The notes beneath the pieces are model-generated. The model saw only the letters and a program-made list of their open reading frames with translations, searched no databases and was not told where the DNA came from. The translations under genes were made by a program, and so were the position numbers. Below are positions 37,521 to 48,700 of a stretch of 64,000 nt of DNA, piece by piece. The stretch's first letter is position 1. The number at the start of each line of letters is the position of its first letter. The stretch is from Cyclobacterium amurskyense (GTDB taxonomy: Bacteria > Bacteroidota > Bacteroidia > Cytophagales > Cyclobacteriaceae), in contig NZ_CP012040.1 in assembly GCF_001050135.1 (NCBI RefSeq), positions 496,001-560,000 of the forward strand, written 5' to 3'.

Positions 37521-38888
37521 ATGGAAATAGGAGACCTTTTCGCTCAACAAAAAGACTTTTTCAATTCAAACAAAACCAAAAGTGTAAGTTTTAGAATAGA
37601 ACAATTAAAAACTTTTAAAAACCTTCTAAAAGAAAATGAAGGTTTACTTTATGATGCCATCTATGAAGATTTTGGAAAGTCTGAATTTGAAACTTACGTG
37701 TCTTAATTGGCTTTGCTATACCACGAGATCAATGGTTTAATAAAAAACGTAAAAAAGTGGAGTAAACGAAAAAAGGTAGCCACTGGAGTGGCCAATTTTC
37801 CGGCAAAGAGTTACATCATCCCAGAACCTATGGGTGTTACCTTGGTGATAGGCACCTGGAATTACCCCTATCAGCTCTCTCTAGTGCCCGCCATTACATC
37901 ACTAGCAGCAGGAAACACCGTTATCCTAAAACCTAGTGAACTACCTGCCAAAACCTCTCAAGTAATGGCGCAAATTATCAATGACAATTTTCCAAGCAAC
38001 TATTTCCATGTAGTAGAAGGGGGTGTAAAAGAAACCACAGAGCTATTAGAACATCCCTTTAACAAAATATTTTTCACTGGTAGCATTCCAGTTGGCAAAA
38101 TCATTTATCAAGCCGCAGCAAAACATCTAACACCTGTCACACTAGAACTTGGGGGCAAGAGTCCAACATTCGTCCTTTCTGATACGGATATTAAGATGAC
38201 TGCAAAGCGAATTGTTTGGGCAAAGTTCCTAAATGCAGGCCAGACTTGTATTGCTCCTGACTATATTTTAGTAGATCAATCCATTGAGGCACCATTTCTA
38301 GAAGCCTTAAAAAATGAAATTGGATGCAACTATAAAAACAAGGCTGACATTGAGGAAAACTATTTAAGAATAATTTACAACAAAAATTTTGACCGACTTA
38401 GTAATTTGATCCGGACAGGTCAGGTTTATTTTGGAGGTAATTTAAATAGAGACAATAGGTTTATAGAACCAACAATTCTTCAAAATGTAACTTTTGAGTA
38501 CGAAGTTATGAAAGAGGAAATTTTCGGCCCAATTCTCCCTATTTTATCTTTTACCAACCTTGAAGAGGCAATACAGACAGTAAAGGAAAGACCAAAACCG
38601 CTTTCTTGTTATATCTACTCGAAAAACAGAAAAACAATTAATAAACTATTGAATGAGCTTTCATTCGGAGGAGGAGCTGTAAATGACAGTGTAATGCACC
38701 TGTCTAACACCAACCTTCCATTTGGAGGCGTAGGTTTAAGTGGAATGGGGAGTTATCATGGGAAAGCAGGATTTGACACCTTCACCCATTACAAAAGCAT
38801 ATTAGATAAACCCTTTTGGTTTGAAGGGAATATCAAATATGCTCCATACACAAAGCTAAAAAAAGCAATCATTAAGTGGGCTTATTAA
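37521..38888 (+). pseudogene. Aldehyde dehydrogenase interrupted by an in-frame stop
   Basis: One continuous frame of 455 codons is broken by a TAA at 37704-37706 after FETYVS, and homology continues directly as LALLYHEINGLIKNVKKW. A GAA-to-TAA change (Glu to stop) explains it. The rest is a complete class-3-type ALDH: IGTWNYPYQLSL, LELGGKSPTF with the catalytic Glu, NAGQTCIAPDYILV with the catalytic Cys, and EEIFGPILPI. There is no other damage, so the lesion is recent, a sequencing error, or bypassed by readthrough or reinitiation at the TTG right after the stop. Reinitiation would lack the first 62 residues. Intact homologues oxidise fatty or aromatic aldehydes. Confidence 0.88.
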
Positions 38889-38964
38889 TAGCACAACAAT
38901 GCTTTTAATTAACTCATGAAATTACTTCCTAAGGAAGGCTAATAAATCTATTGAATTATCTGAT

Positions 38965-39843
38965 TTAGATAATATTCAGCGCCTGCTCTTTAATCTTTTC
39001 CAATTCATCTTTCATATTGATGACATGGTGCTGAATAGAAGAATCATTTGCTTTAGATCCAATAGTATTGATCTCTCTGCCCATTTCCTGACTTACAAAA
39101 CCCATCTTCTTACCTTCAGACTTATTTGATTGCAAGACCTCTGCAAACAGGTTCAGGTGGGCTTCTAGCCTGACAACTTCTTCGGTAATGTCTAACTTCT
39201 CAAAATAATAAATGAGCTCTTGCTCAAATCTGTTTTTATCAAAATCCTGGTCTTTTACCCATTCGGAAAAGTTATCTCTTATTTTTTCAATAAGTCTGTT
39301 TTTACGAACCGGAACCAAGGCCTTAATGCTATTCAGGTTTTCAGTAATAATAGACAAGCTTTCCTGAAATTTCTCCATCAACACAGCCCCTTCATTGATT
39401 CTAAATGAATCGCAATCATTCAAGGCTTCACTTATAATTGGTAAAATAATCTTCCAGGCTTCATTATAATCAGACTTCTCTACATTAACCGTAGTAACGC
39501 CAGGAGACTGAAGTGCCAATTTAAAAATATCTGTAGTCGAACCTTTAACCATTCCGGCCATGTCCGCATATTTTTCATAATACCTTTGGAACAGCTCTTC
39601 TTGAATCACTATTGGAAGGTCATCTTCTTTTTTAGAGCTGAAATCAATAGAAACGTTGACCTTCCCTCTTTCAAGAATGCCTGAAACTATATTTTTAACC
39701 TCTGTTTCCTTTTCAGAAAATTGTTTTGGAGCCCTAAAATTAAGGTCTAAAAACTTAGAATTAAGGGTTTTAACTTCTATTTGAACGGTATAATTATCGT
39801 CCTCATATACTGCCAGGCCAAAGCCTGTCATGGATTTTATCAT
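38965..39843 (-). CDS. yicC: YicC-family endoribonuclease
   Basis: A 292-residue protein covering the full YicC family. The N-terminus MIKSMTGFGLAVYEDDNY and the C-terminal DUF1732 segment (GKKMGFVSQEMGREINTIGS, then KANDSSIQ) are diagnostic. E. coli YicC is an RNA-binding endoribonuclease acting on small RNAs. Here it follows the PD40/barrel gene by 17 bp, so it is the last gene of a three-gene minus-strand unit. The guanylate kinase gene that often follows yicC is not present; the locus instead converges on the broken aldehyde dehydrogenase. Confidence 0.93.
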   Translation of the reverse strand: MIKSMTGFGLAVYEDDNYTVQIEVKTLNSKFLDLNFRAPKQFSEKETEVKNIVSGILERGKVNVSIDFSSKKEDDLPIVIQEELFQRYYEKYADMAGMVKGSTTDIFKLALQSPGVTTVNVEKSDYNEAWKIILPIISEALNDCDSFRINEGAVLMEKFQESLSIITENLNSIKALVPVRKNRLIEKIRDNFSEWVKDQDFDKNRFEQELIYYFEKLDITEEVVRLEAHLNLFAEVLQSNKSEGKKMGFVSQEMGREINTIGSKANDSSIQHHVINMKDELEKIKEQALNII

Positions 39844-39860
39844 TTCAAAAGATTTTGTAT

Positions 39861-42800
39861 CTAAAAATTATAACCCAAAGTTACATAAAATCTCGTTTTC
39901 TCAACCGTATAATTTCTTATCGGCCTGGCAGCATCAAACTTCACATAATAATTGAGCAATACAGTCCTAAGTCCTGCCCCATAACTTTGCAGCCAAGGAT
40001 TGTTGAAATTGTTAAGCGTAATAACAAATGGTGAACCCTCAGTATTGATCACCTCGGTGTTTTGATCATTTACGCGCTCCCAAGGTGCGGAATTAGACCA
40101 GGAAGAACCCGTTTCATAAAACCCTACCAATTGAAAGTTTCGAATAAAATTAGAAGTAATATTACCTCGAGACAGGTATGAGAATAATGGAATTCTCAAT
40201 TCAGTGCTAAATGTGATTACATTGTTCCCTCTTATTTCGTCATAATCAAATCCACGCAAATCAACGAACTCGGCAAAAAGCAGGTTAGAGTTCTCTACCC
40301 CAGCTTCGTTTCTGATAGGAGAAACTTCAGGTCTGTTAGTTGGCGGTTGGTAAAATTTATTAAATAACCAATTCTGCATACCTCCAACCAAATATTTTTG
40401 AGGATTACGTCCAAAATACCCACCGGCATATAACCTTGTAGCAAGGGTGATGTTTTTATGGATTTTCTGGTAATTTCTTAAATCAAGGTAAACATTACTA
40501 AAGGACCTTTCACTGAGATTGAGCCCCTGATAATGAACCAAACCTATTTTACCTTTAAAACCTTGCTCCATGTACAAGCCCAACAGCCTGGTCTTGTCTA
40601 TTACTAGCTCCGCTCTACCACCGGCATAATTGACATCTAAACGATTTTGCGGCCCATCCCCTCCTCTAATAATTGAATCCGGATTAAGATTGAAATATTG
40701 TGTTTTGGCAATAAAGGGTGACAAACTCACTCTTGCTCCTGTTGAAAAAGGATAAGAAACACCTACCTCAGTTTTGCTAAGCACATATTTCTGAAAAGTA
40801 AGATCTCCTTCATTTCTCAATATAGAACGGCGATCAAAGCGTCCGTTTATATCCAATTTGTATTTTCTGTATTCGTACTCAAAATAAAGGTCACTGCCAG
40901 AGCGAAAATCTAATGCCGTCAACACTCCGCCTTTTATAGAGTGATTGTCCAGCAAGTCAGTCATTTGACCACTTATATTTAATCCGAATCCCCTCAATGG
41001 ATCAACAACGAAGGAGGTATTGAGGCTACTTGTGATAAATTGGGGCACATAATCTCTTGGACCTTGCACCCTTTTCACCATGTTTTGTTGCCTGAAGGCA
41101 TCCAAAATATTACTTCGTCTGTCTGCAAGTCCTGATGGATCCTCTAATGGCTTGGAAGATTCTTGTCCATAAAGTTTGGGTATGGTATCAAAGGTGTAAT
41201 TGTCTGTGTCAAGGCCTCCTTCTGTTTCAAACCTTAACCTGTCAACATTTATGGCAGCTGTCATAGGCTTAGTAATAGAAGGAATACTGTCTTCTAAAGC
41301 ATCAACCTTATTTGGCAAGTTTGTCTCAGCAAGTATTTTGCTATCTCCACCAGACAATATTTCTTCAAGATCAACCCCGGCAAGACTGGTATCTGCTGGA
41401 GTTAATAAGACATCCTGATTTTCAACTTCAGCGATTGCTTCTGGAACTTCATTGTCCTCTTCTGAAGTTATTTCTTCAACCTGCCTTTGTATTCTTCTAT
41501 TGGAAATCCTTTCATTCACAAGCTTGGCCTGTTCCAACTGCACCCTTGGAGTACTTGGAGTAAACTGATCCAAATTCGGGAAGTTTTCCAACACTAGCTT
41601 GGTCTGGGTACCATCTTTCACTGCATAAGCCCATTTGTTGTTTTGCAGGTCATAATCGAAAGATTCCAAACTTTGATTGAATGCTGAGACTTGGCTTGAA
41701 ACACTATTTCCTAGTCCTAGGCGCATCAAATTTGTAATCCCACTCTGCTCACTTAGGAACAATATAGTTGCATTGTTTAATTTTGCCGGATAAAGATTAA
41801 TATGGTTCAAATTGGTAAGCCTGGTTTCGGACACCGTATCTCCCAGGTTTAATTGAAATAAATTATAATAATTAGGGAAATTATGAACATCAATAACTCC
41901 AGTCAATAGGCTGTCAGGAAGGTCAACCTTATTAGAGGCGTAAATAATGGTTGAATCATTCAGGTATATTGGCGTTCTATTGTCGAATACATCATTGGTA
42001 ATCCTCCTTCCCTGTCCTTTCATATTTAAGGTGTAGATTTCTGTTTTACCATTGTTTATCGCAGACAAGACCATGGTCCGGCCATCTGGTGAAAAATCAA
42101 GATCCAAAATCTGGGTTATGTTTCTAAGAAAAATTTTATCTTGACTACTTCCGTCAATGGCTCTCATTCTTAAAGTGGTGACACCTCTTTTAAAAGTACC
42201 AATTACCAAATTAAGGGTATCCCTCCACGCTATAGTAGGAGTACTGTAATCCGCTTCCTGTTCAAAAGACACATATCCCCCTTTAAAAATCACACTCTCT
42301 TTTCCTGAAGAGACCTCCCTTACTTTTACTTTAAATTTCCCCTCAACATTCTCCACATAGGCAAGATTTTTACCATCAGGGCTGAAACTAATGTCTGTAA
42401 TCTTACCAAATCGATTTTTTGGGGTAACATTGATCACGTTATCCTCATTGATGTCTTTGAAGTTTTCAAAAACACCTTTATTAATATCCATATAAAATTT
42501 CATCCATTCTCCGGTGAAATCTTTGAAACGACGGCCTAAGGTGTTGGCTATACTAGTACCTTCATTTCTATTTATTCGACTTAGGTTGAGTATACTTGAT
42601 AGGTACCTTCTGCCATATTTTTCAACGACATAATTCCAAATGGACTGCCCTACCAAACCGGCCTCCTCATCCTGAAGCTTAAATAATTTAGGGTTTTCAT
42701 TATCCCTAAGGTAGTGACGGACAAAATCATCCATTTCCCTACTCCAGCCATAAGCCAGGTATTTCGCCGCTCCATCAATAAACCAATCTGGGAAATTATT

Positions 42801-43298
42801 CACAAGGTTGGACTGGAAAGCATCAGAAATACTAGCCCCATACAACATCTCTTCGATGATTATTTTTGAGGTTTTATACAGCAATTCTTTCTTAAAGGAC
42901 TCCCATGACCCTAAATAAGCAGCCTCAGCTAGGAGTTTACTGAAAAATGTTTGCCCGTCAACCGTAAAATTATTGGTGTTAAGGTTTAAATTACTTTCTA
43001 ATAGTTCCTGTTTGGAATTGTAGATAAAAATCTTGGGTTTGGTATAGGCCACATAACCTATAGATTGGGTCAAATTATCAAATTCACTTTCTAAAAAATC
43101 AATTGCCATCCTGGCATTTGTTCGACCTCCATCATAATAATATACCTCAAAGTTATTGGAGGTGAAAAAATACCATTCTTTATCTTTATGCTGGATCCTA
43201 TTTTTTCCAAATTTCTCCTTATTGAACTGCGCCAATAGTTCACCACTAGTGAAGCAAGATATAAGTATACCTATAATTAATAAATATTTAAGTCTCAT
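39861..43298 (-). CDS. PD40 repeat / outer-membrane beta-barrel protein with degenerate peptidase domain
   Basis: A 1145-residue exported protein (signal peptide about 1-23, ending LLAQ). Residues 40-280 look like a peptidase-MA-type domain, but the HEXXH zinc motif is absent (the expected place reads KTSKIIIEEML), so it is probably non-catalytic. Residues about 290-600 hold WD40-like PD40 repeats (TDISFSPDGKNLAYV; LDFSPDGRTMVLS). A low-complexity linker follows. About 780 to the end resembles an Omp85/surface-antigen-like barrel, ending LGYNF with the terminal aromatic. Such proteins are common in Bacteroidota, often called TolB-like; function unknown. It sits 30 bp after an FAD oxidoreductase and 17 bp before yicC. 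Confidence 0.86.
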   Translation of the reverse strand: MRLKYLLIIGILISCFTSGELLAQFNKEKFGKNRIQHKDKEWYFFTSNNFEVYYYDGGRTNARMAIDFLESEFDNLTQSIGYVAYTKPKIFIYNSKQELLESNLNLNTNNFTVDGQTFFSKLLAEAAYLGSWESFKKELLYKTSKIIIEEMLYGASISDAFQSNLVNNFPDWFIDGAAKYLAYGWSREMDDFVRHYLRDNENPKLFKLQDEEAGLVGQSIWNYVVEKYGRRYLSSILNLSRINRNEGTSIANTLGRRFKDFTGEWMKFYMDINKGVFENFKDINEDNVINVTPKNRFGKITDISFSPDGKNLAYVENVEGKFKVKVREVSSGKESVIFKGGYVSFEQEADYSTPTIAWRDTLNLVIGTFKRGVTTLRMRAIDGSSQDKIFLRNITQILDLDFSPDGRTMVLSAINNGKTEIYTLNMKGQGRRITNDVFDNRTPIYLNDSTIIYASNKVDLPDSLLTGVIDVHNFPNYYNLFQLNLGDTVSETRLTNLNHINLYPAKLNNATILFLSEQSGITNLMRLGLGNSVSSQVSAFNQSLESFDYDLQNNKWAYAVKDGTQTKLVLENFPNLDQFTPSTPRVQLEQAKLVNERISNRRIQRQVEEITSEEDNEVPEAIAEVENQDVLLTPADTSLAGVDLEEILSGGDSKILAETNLPNKVDALEDSIPSITKPMTAAINVDRLRFETEGGLDTDNYTFDTIPKLYGQESSKPLEDPSGLADRRSNILDAFRQQNMVKRVQGPRDYVPQFITSSLNTSFVVDPLRGFGLNISGQMTDLLDNHSIKGGVLTALDFRSGSDLYFEYEYRKYKLDINGRFDRRSILRNEGDLTFQKYVLSKTEVGVSYPFSTGARVSLSPFIAKTQYFNLNPDSIIRGGDGPQNRLDVNYAGGRAELVIDKTRLLGLYMEQGFKGKIGLVHYQGLNLSERSFSNVYLDLRNYQKIHKNITLATRLYAGGYFGRNPQKYLVGGMQNWLFNKFYQPPTNRPEVSPIRNEAGVENSNLLFAEFVDLRGFDYDEIRGNNVITFSTELRIPLFSYLSRGNITSNFIRNFQLVGFYETGSSWSNSAPWERVNDQNTEVINTEGSPFVITLNNFNNPWLQSYGAGLRTVLLNYYVKFDAARPIRNYTVEKTRFYVTLGYNF

Positions 43299-43328
43299 TT
43301 ATGTGCCTTAGAATTATTAGCCAATGTT

Positions 43329-44384
43329 TTAAATATACTTAAAAAATCTATTTATGTTCACTTCTTTGTGAGGTTCCTCACCACAAACCATAAGTTTTAC
43401 CATCTGCTTACTTAAATAAGGCACCAATGACACCCCCTTGGCTCCGAAACCTCCAAACAAGTAAACGTTATCTTTGCTCGGATGTTTTCCAAGTACGGGT
43501 TTTCTATCTCTAATTCCCGGCCTTATTCCTACCTGATGGTCCTTAATCGCTATCACTTCTTTCTCAATTAATTGTTCTAATTTATCAAGAATTTCCTTTT
43601 TACCTGCATCGGTAGGACACAAATTGACTTCTGAATTATTATAGGTGGAGCCTACTTTCCCTATGCCCTCACCCATGTCTATCCTAAACACACCTCTATT
43701 TATAATTTCAGAAGAATAATAGTCCTGTTTCACAGTAAGTATCTCACCTTTTACAGGAATAAAGGGAATCCAATTGAAAAAAGTATTATTTCTCGCTTGA
43801 ATTCCATTTGTAAATACGATTTTCTTGGCCAAAATTTCTTTAAACTGCCAATTCCCATCCTTGGTTTGTACCAAATCCTTTTCAGACAGCACAGCCTTAG
43901 TAAGCAAATTGCGTTCTCTTAACCATTCGCTATAGCCATTAACCAATTCTAGCGTATTTATATATCCGGTAGATTTAAGTAATACTCCACCAAATGGATC
44001 CTTTACTCCCTTATTACGTGATTGGGTAAAAACCTGTTTTATAAAAGCATTGAACTGAGGGTCAGCACTTTTAGCTACCCACTCATTTTGTTCTTCATAA
44101 GAAACAAAAGGTCTGTAGATCCCTAAAGAATGTACTAAGTCCTTATCAAGTAAGCGCTCCATCTCATGATAAAATCGTTCTATCTCTTCAAAAAGAATAT
44201 CCGCTAGCCAAGTTTTCACCAAATTCCTCCCTGTTACAGGATTATACAATCCAGCTGCTATTTTCGAGCTACTGTTGGGGTCTCCATCATCAATAAGGTG
44301 AACACTATGACCATCTTGGATAAGTCGATGAGACAAAACAGTTCCTGCCAATCCCTGACCAATTAGTAAAAAATCCACTTCCAT
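43329..44384 (-). CDS. FAD-dependent oxidoreductase (DAO family)
   Basis: A 351-residue protein read from the ATG at 44384; a TTG 45 bp upstream would disrupt the usual start. The FAD-binding beta-alpha-beta motif is at once visible: DFLLIGQGLAGTVLSHRL (4-21), ending with the Asp of LIDDGD. The C-terminal substrate domain has KDHQVGIRPGIRDRKPVLG and the second FAD contact YLFGGFGAKGVSL. It fits the D-amino-acid-oxidase/glycine-oxidase superfamily, near ThiO and the oxidase half of MnmC. The substrate is not determined. It is divergent from the MBL hydrolase (56-bp gap) and first in a unit with the PD40 and yicC genes. Confidence 0.88.
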   Translation of the reverse strand: MEVDFLLIGQGLAGTVLSHRLIQDGHSVHLIDDGDPNSSSKIAAGLYNPVTGRNLVKTWLADILFEEIERFYHEMERLLDKDLVHSLGIYRPFVSYEEQNEWVAKSADPQFNAFIKQVFTQSRNKGVKDPFGGVLLKSTGYINTLELVNGYSEWLRERNLLTKAVLSEKDLVQTKDGNWQFKEILAKKIVFTNGIQARNNTFFNWIPFIPVKGEILTVKQDYYSSEIINRGVFRIDMGEGIGKVGSTYNNSEVNLCPTDAGKKEILDKLEQLIEKEVIAIKDHQVGIRPGIRDRKPVLGKHPSKDNVYLFGGFGAKGVSLVPYLSKQMVKLMVCGEEPHKEVNINRFFKYI

Positions 44385-44440
44385 GCCTAAAATTAAATCA
44401 TTCTTTGTTATTTTGATGCAGGAATTCAAATCATTTTAAA

Positions 44441-45094
44441 ATGCTGCAGATTAAATCATTTACATTCAACCCTTTCTCGGAAAATACCTATATCTTATAT
44501 GATGAAACCAAAGAAGCCCTGATCATTGATCCTGGTTGTTATGAAAAACAGGAAAAGGGTGTATTGTATGATTTTATTGCCAAAGAAGAGCTAACACCGG
44601 TAAAAATCATAAATACCCATTGTCATATAGACCATGTCCTAGGTAATGCCTTTGTAAAAAAAACCTACAAAATCCCACTTTGGTTTCATGCTGAAGAAGA
44701 AGCTATTTTAAAAGCGGTGAGCACCTATGCCCCCAATTATGGCTTTGCTCAATATCAGGAAACCAATGTAGACCACTTCCTAAAAGAAGGAGAAATAATA
44801 AAATTTGGTAATACAGAATTAATACCGATCTGGGTACCTGGTCATTCCCCTGGTCACCTGGTATTGTTCCATAAAAAATCTAAACAATGCATCGCTGGGG
44901 ACACCTTATTTCAAGGAAGTATAGGGAGAACTGATCTACCTGGTGGAGACCATGCCACCTTGCTGAATGCCATCAAAGAAAAATTGTTTACCCTTCCCGA
45001 TGATGTGGTGATCTATCCTGGGCATGGACCTAGCACTACAATTGGTTATGAAAAGTTGAACAATCCATTCGTGGGTAAAAACGCAGTAAATTGA
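44441..45094 (+). CDS. Metallo-beta-lactamase-fold hydrolase (glyoxalase II-like)
   Basis: A 217-residue protein. The metal ligands of the family are all present: THCHIDH (59-65), with the HxHxDH pattern, His135 in VPGHSPGH, Asp154 in IAGDTLF, and His194 in YPGHGP. The short form without the long C-terminal domain of true glyoxalase II fits the widespread cytosolic MBL hydrolases that act on thioesters such as S-lactoylglutathione analogues. The substrate is not known. It starts a plus-strand chain of five overlapping genes: its TGA overlaps the TTG start of pssA. Confidence 0.92.
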   Translation: MLQIKSFTFNPFSENTYILYDETKEALIIDPGCYEKQEKGVLYDFIAKEELTPVKIINTHCHIDHVLGNAFVKKTYKIPLWFHAEEEAILKAVSTYAPNYGFAQYQETNVDHFLKEGEIIKFGNTELIPIWVPGHSPGHLVLFHKKSKQCIAGDTLFQGSIGRTDLPGGDHATLLNAIKEKLFTLPDDVVIYPGHGPSTTIGYEKLNNPFVGKNAVN

Positions 45095-45795
45095 CCATAA
45101 AAAAACACATCCCAAATGTCATTACCAGCTTGAATTTACTCTCAGGTATGGTTGGAATTCATTATGTCATGGTTAATGGCCCTTTTTATGGATTCTATTT
45201 TATTATTGCAGCAGCCATTTTTGATTTTTTTGATGGGTTTGCTGCACGGATGCTAAAAGTTCAAAGTCCCATTGGCAAAGAATTGGATTCTTTGGCCGAC
45301 CTTGTCACTTTTGGGGTTTTGCCATCATTTATCGTTTTCTTGCTTTTGGATGCTGTAAGTACCAATGACTGGATTCCGTATATCGGTTTTTTGATAGGTA
45401 TACAATCAGCCCTTAGATTGGCCAAGTTCAATATAGATGAACGCCAGGAAGACAGCTTTATAGGTGTACCTACGCCAGCAAACGCACTGTTTTTTTCTAC
45501 ATTACCCTTATTGGGAGCTGCTGTACTATGGATTGGAAACGGACTTGATAACCCTTGGATACTTAGCGGGTTAACTTTGGTCTTCTCCTTCTTGCTAACA
45601 GCAGAACTTCCCTTATTGGCATTAAAATTTAAAAACTTTAATTGGAGTGGAAACCAATGGCGTTACCTGGTACTTATAATCTCAGGGTTTAGCCTACTAA
45701 TTCTGGGCTTTGCAGGAATTCCTATTGCTGTACTTTCTTATATTTGTCTGTCATTGGTCAATAACTGGATGGACGGTCATGGAGATAAGGGGTAA
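45091..45795 (+). CDS. pssA: CDP-diacylglycerol-serine O-phosphatidyltransferase
   Basis: A 234-residue membrane enzyme. It uses a TTG start that overlaps the preceding stop by four bases, giving the typical N-terminus KKHIPNVITSLNLLSGM. The CDP-alcohol phosphatidyltransferase signature D-G-x2-A-R-x8-G-x3-D-x3-D is complete, from Asp48 to Asp70 (FDGFAAR, then GKELDSLAD). It makes phosphatidylserine, the precursor of phosphatidylethanolamine, at the inner membrane. The substrate is assigned from family resemblance of the N-terminus. The gene overlaps porU by 17 bp, tying membrane lipid synthesis to secretion genes in one transcript. Confidence 0.93.
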   Translation: MTIKKHIPNVITSLNLLSGMVGIHYVMVNGPFYGFYFIIAAAIFDFFDGFAARMLKVQSPIGKELDSLADLVTFGVLPSFIVFLLLDAVSTNDWIPYIGFLIGIQSALRLAKFNIDERQEDSFIGVPTPANALFFSTLPLLGAAVLWIGNGLDNPWILSGLTLVFSFLLTAELPLLALKFKNFNWSGNQWRYLVLIISGFSLLILGFAGIPIAVLSYICLSLVNNWMDGHGDKG

Positions 45796-48700
45796 ATTTG
45801 CTTTCAAATGCTTGATTGGGATAATTGGTAGTCTTTACTACATTCTTCCAGTCTCAGCCCAGCAAACCTATAAATTTCCGGTTTCCAAAGAAGGCGTCTA
45901 CCACTTAAGCCAAAATCAGGCCACTGTTTGGGGACTAGGAGACCTGGACCAAATCTCAATTTTTGGACAACCCGGGATGTTGGACCAAAAAATTGATAGC
46001 AGCATTTTTTTACAAAAAGAGATCCCACAAAAAATTATTGGAGACAAACTCTATTTTTTTCTGGAAGGAGCTGACCAAGCTCTTCTTGAAGATGGAATAG
46101 CCCATCTAAATGAGCATCATTATACAGACACCCTTTTTTATTTACTCCAAACAGGAAGCACAGCAAGGAATAAAATCACAAAAACAGAGGAACATAACGA
46201 AACAGAAAACAGTCTTGCTCCACCTAAAAATCTTTTTCAGCTTTCTATTCATAAACTGGAAGAAGAAAATCTTTTAAGCTCAGGAAGGGAATGGTACGGC
46301 TATAGAACCTTTAATGGTGGCAGCCAGATCATCACAATTGAACAGGCCGCTCCCAACTCAGTTGGTCCTGTTGCTATTTGGGCTCAATTTATGGCGCAGT
46401 CTTTTGAAGAAAGCAAATTTACCTTAGCCGCAAACAACCAAGTCATAGGTCAGGTTAGCATTCCTTCTATCCCTAACAGTAGGTATGCGATTAAGGGGCG
46501 AGAAACAAGCTTTGCCTCCAATTTCCCTAAACCTGAGGGCAATAAGCCACAAAACATCGTTCTTACTTTTTCCACTCTCAATCCAAATGGCACTGGTTAT
46601 TTGAAGAACATGCTTTTGGGGTATCCCTTTTTATCCTCCCAACTCCCAGAAGGGGTCTATTATTCTCCTGACAACAGTGCTTATTCTATTGAAACTTCAC
46701 ATCAAGGCATTTGGGATGTCAGTGATTTTTATCAGGTAAAGGATATAAAAACCGACAACCTTCCAACAAGCAAGGCGAAAAAGATTGTAGTTTTTGACCC
46801 AGAAAGTTCCTCTGAAATTAAAAACCTTGAGCAAGTAATAGGAAGAAATGAAATTCTAAACGGACAGCCGGAATTCATTATCATTACTTCTGCCTCTCTA
46901 TTCAGCCAAGCAAAACGACTTTCAGATTTTAAAAATTCAATGGGATTGCCTACTGAAGTGGTTTTAGTAGAAAATATTTATAATAGCTACGGCTATGGCA
47001 ATCCTGACATTAGTAGTATTAGAAATTTTTTAGCTGCGTATTGGCTAACAACTGGCCGACTAAAAAATGTTTTGTTCTTTGGTAAAGGCAGTTTTGATTA
47101 CAAACATAAGTTAGGTGGCAGGCCGAACTTAGTGCCAACTTATAGTTCCAGAGTAAGTCTAAATCCGTTGACCACTTATGGGTCGGACGATTATTTTGGC
47201 TTTTTAAACATGGGAGAAGGTGAATGGTTGGAATCTCCGGAAGGAGATCATCATCTATCCATCGGCATAGGAAGAATCCCAGCCATCAACTCCAGAGAAG
47301 CAAAGATTGCGGTAGACAAAATAATCACTTACCAAACTGGTAATCTAGGAAAATGGAAAAAGAAACTTTTATTTGTGGCTGATGATGGGGACAATAATAT
47401 TCACCTTAATGATTCTGAGAAGCATACAGCTTACTTACACGAATATTCTCCCGAGTTTGAGCTAAAAAAACTATACCTGGACAATTTCCCTCAGGAGATG
47501 ACTGATAACCCACAAACTGCTATAAAAGCCAGGGAAGCCTTAATTAAGAACATTAAAGAAGGCCTATTATTACTCAACTATATTGGTCACGGCAATGAGC
47601 TAAACCTGACCGCTGAAGGACTGTTTAGTGTAAGCGATATTCAAGATTGGCCCGTCACCAACCGTTATCCGGTAATTGTGACAGCAACATGTGAATTTGG
47701 AAGGCATGACAGTCCTTTTATTAGATCTGGGGCCGAAGAACTTCTACTGGCCGAACAAAAAGGAGCTATCGCTATTCTTACTACTGGTCGACCTGTTTTT
47801 AGCAGCATTAATTATTCCCTAAACAAAGCGTTTATAGAAGCGGCTTTTAAACAAGGTGAAGCATTGACCTTGGGGGAAATATTTAGAGACACAAAAAACA
47901 ATAGCCTCAATGGCCCTCTGAATAGAAATTTCTCCCTGCTTGGGGATCCTTCCTTAAGACTTGACCTGCCCATTTACCACGCCGAAGTGAGAGAATGGAT
48001 GGAAATAGACACGCAAATAACTACAGATCAACTAAGCGGACTCAATCGTCTGGAATACAAAGGTAAGGTAGAAGACCCCTTGACTGGAGCAAGTGTCACT
48101 CAGTTTGACGGCAACTATGAAATAACGATTAATGCACCTCCAAGTCAAATAGAAACCCTAGGAGATGAAAGTTCAAAAACCTTTTACACCGATTATTCCC
48201 AAACCTTGTATAGGGGGACAGGGAAAGTAGAGAAAGGAAGTTTTACAGGAGAAATTTTACTCCCTAAATTAGAAGGCTATTCCAATGATGAAATTCAAGT
48301 AAGTTTATTTGCGATCCATAACGATTTAAATAGAGAAGCATATGGGGCTAATAAAATTACAATCAACCCAAAAGAACCTGACATTAACCCAGAAACAAAC
48401 AGTCCGACCATAGAAGTATGGATCGCCGACAGCTTACAAAGTAAGTCTCAGATTTCTTTTAGAAATACTCCCGTTTGGCTCCACCTTGCAGATAAATCGG
48501 GCATAAAAATAGATGAACCTTCAGGTATCACTCTTCAGGTAAATGAAAATCCAGCCCTATCCTTAACCAACGAATACTATGCCCTAAACGGAAGTTATAA
48601 ATCTGGAAAAATCAAAGTGTGGGCAAACGATTTAATAGAGGGAATAAACGAACTTTCCTTCACCATTTATGATCAATTAGGAAATAGCACCCAACATACT

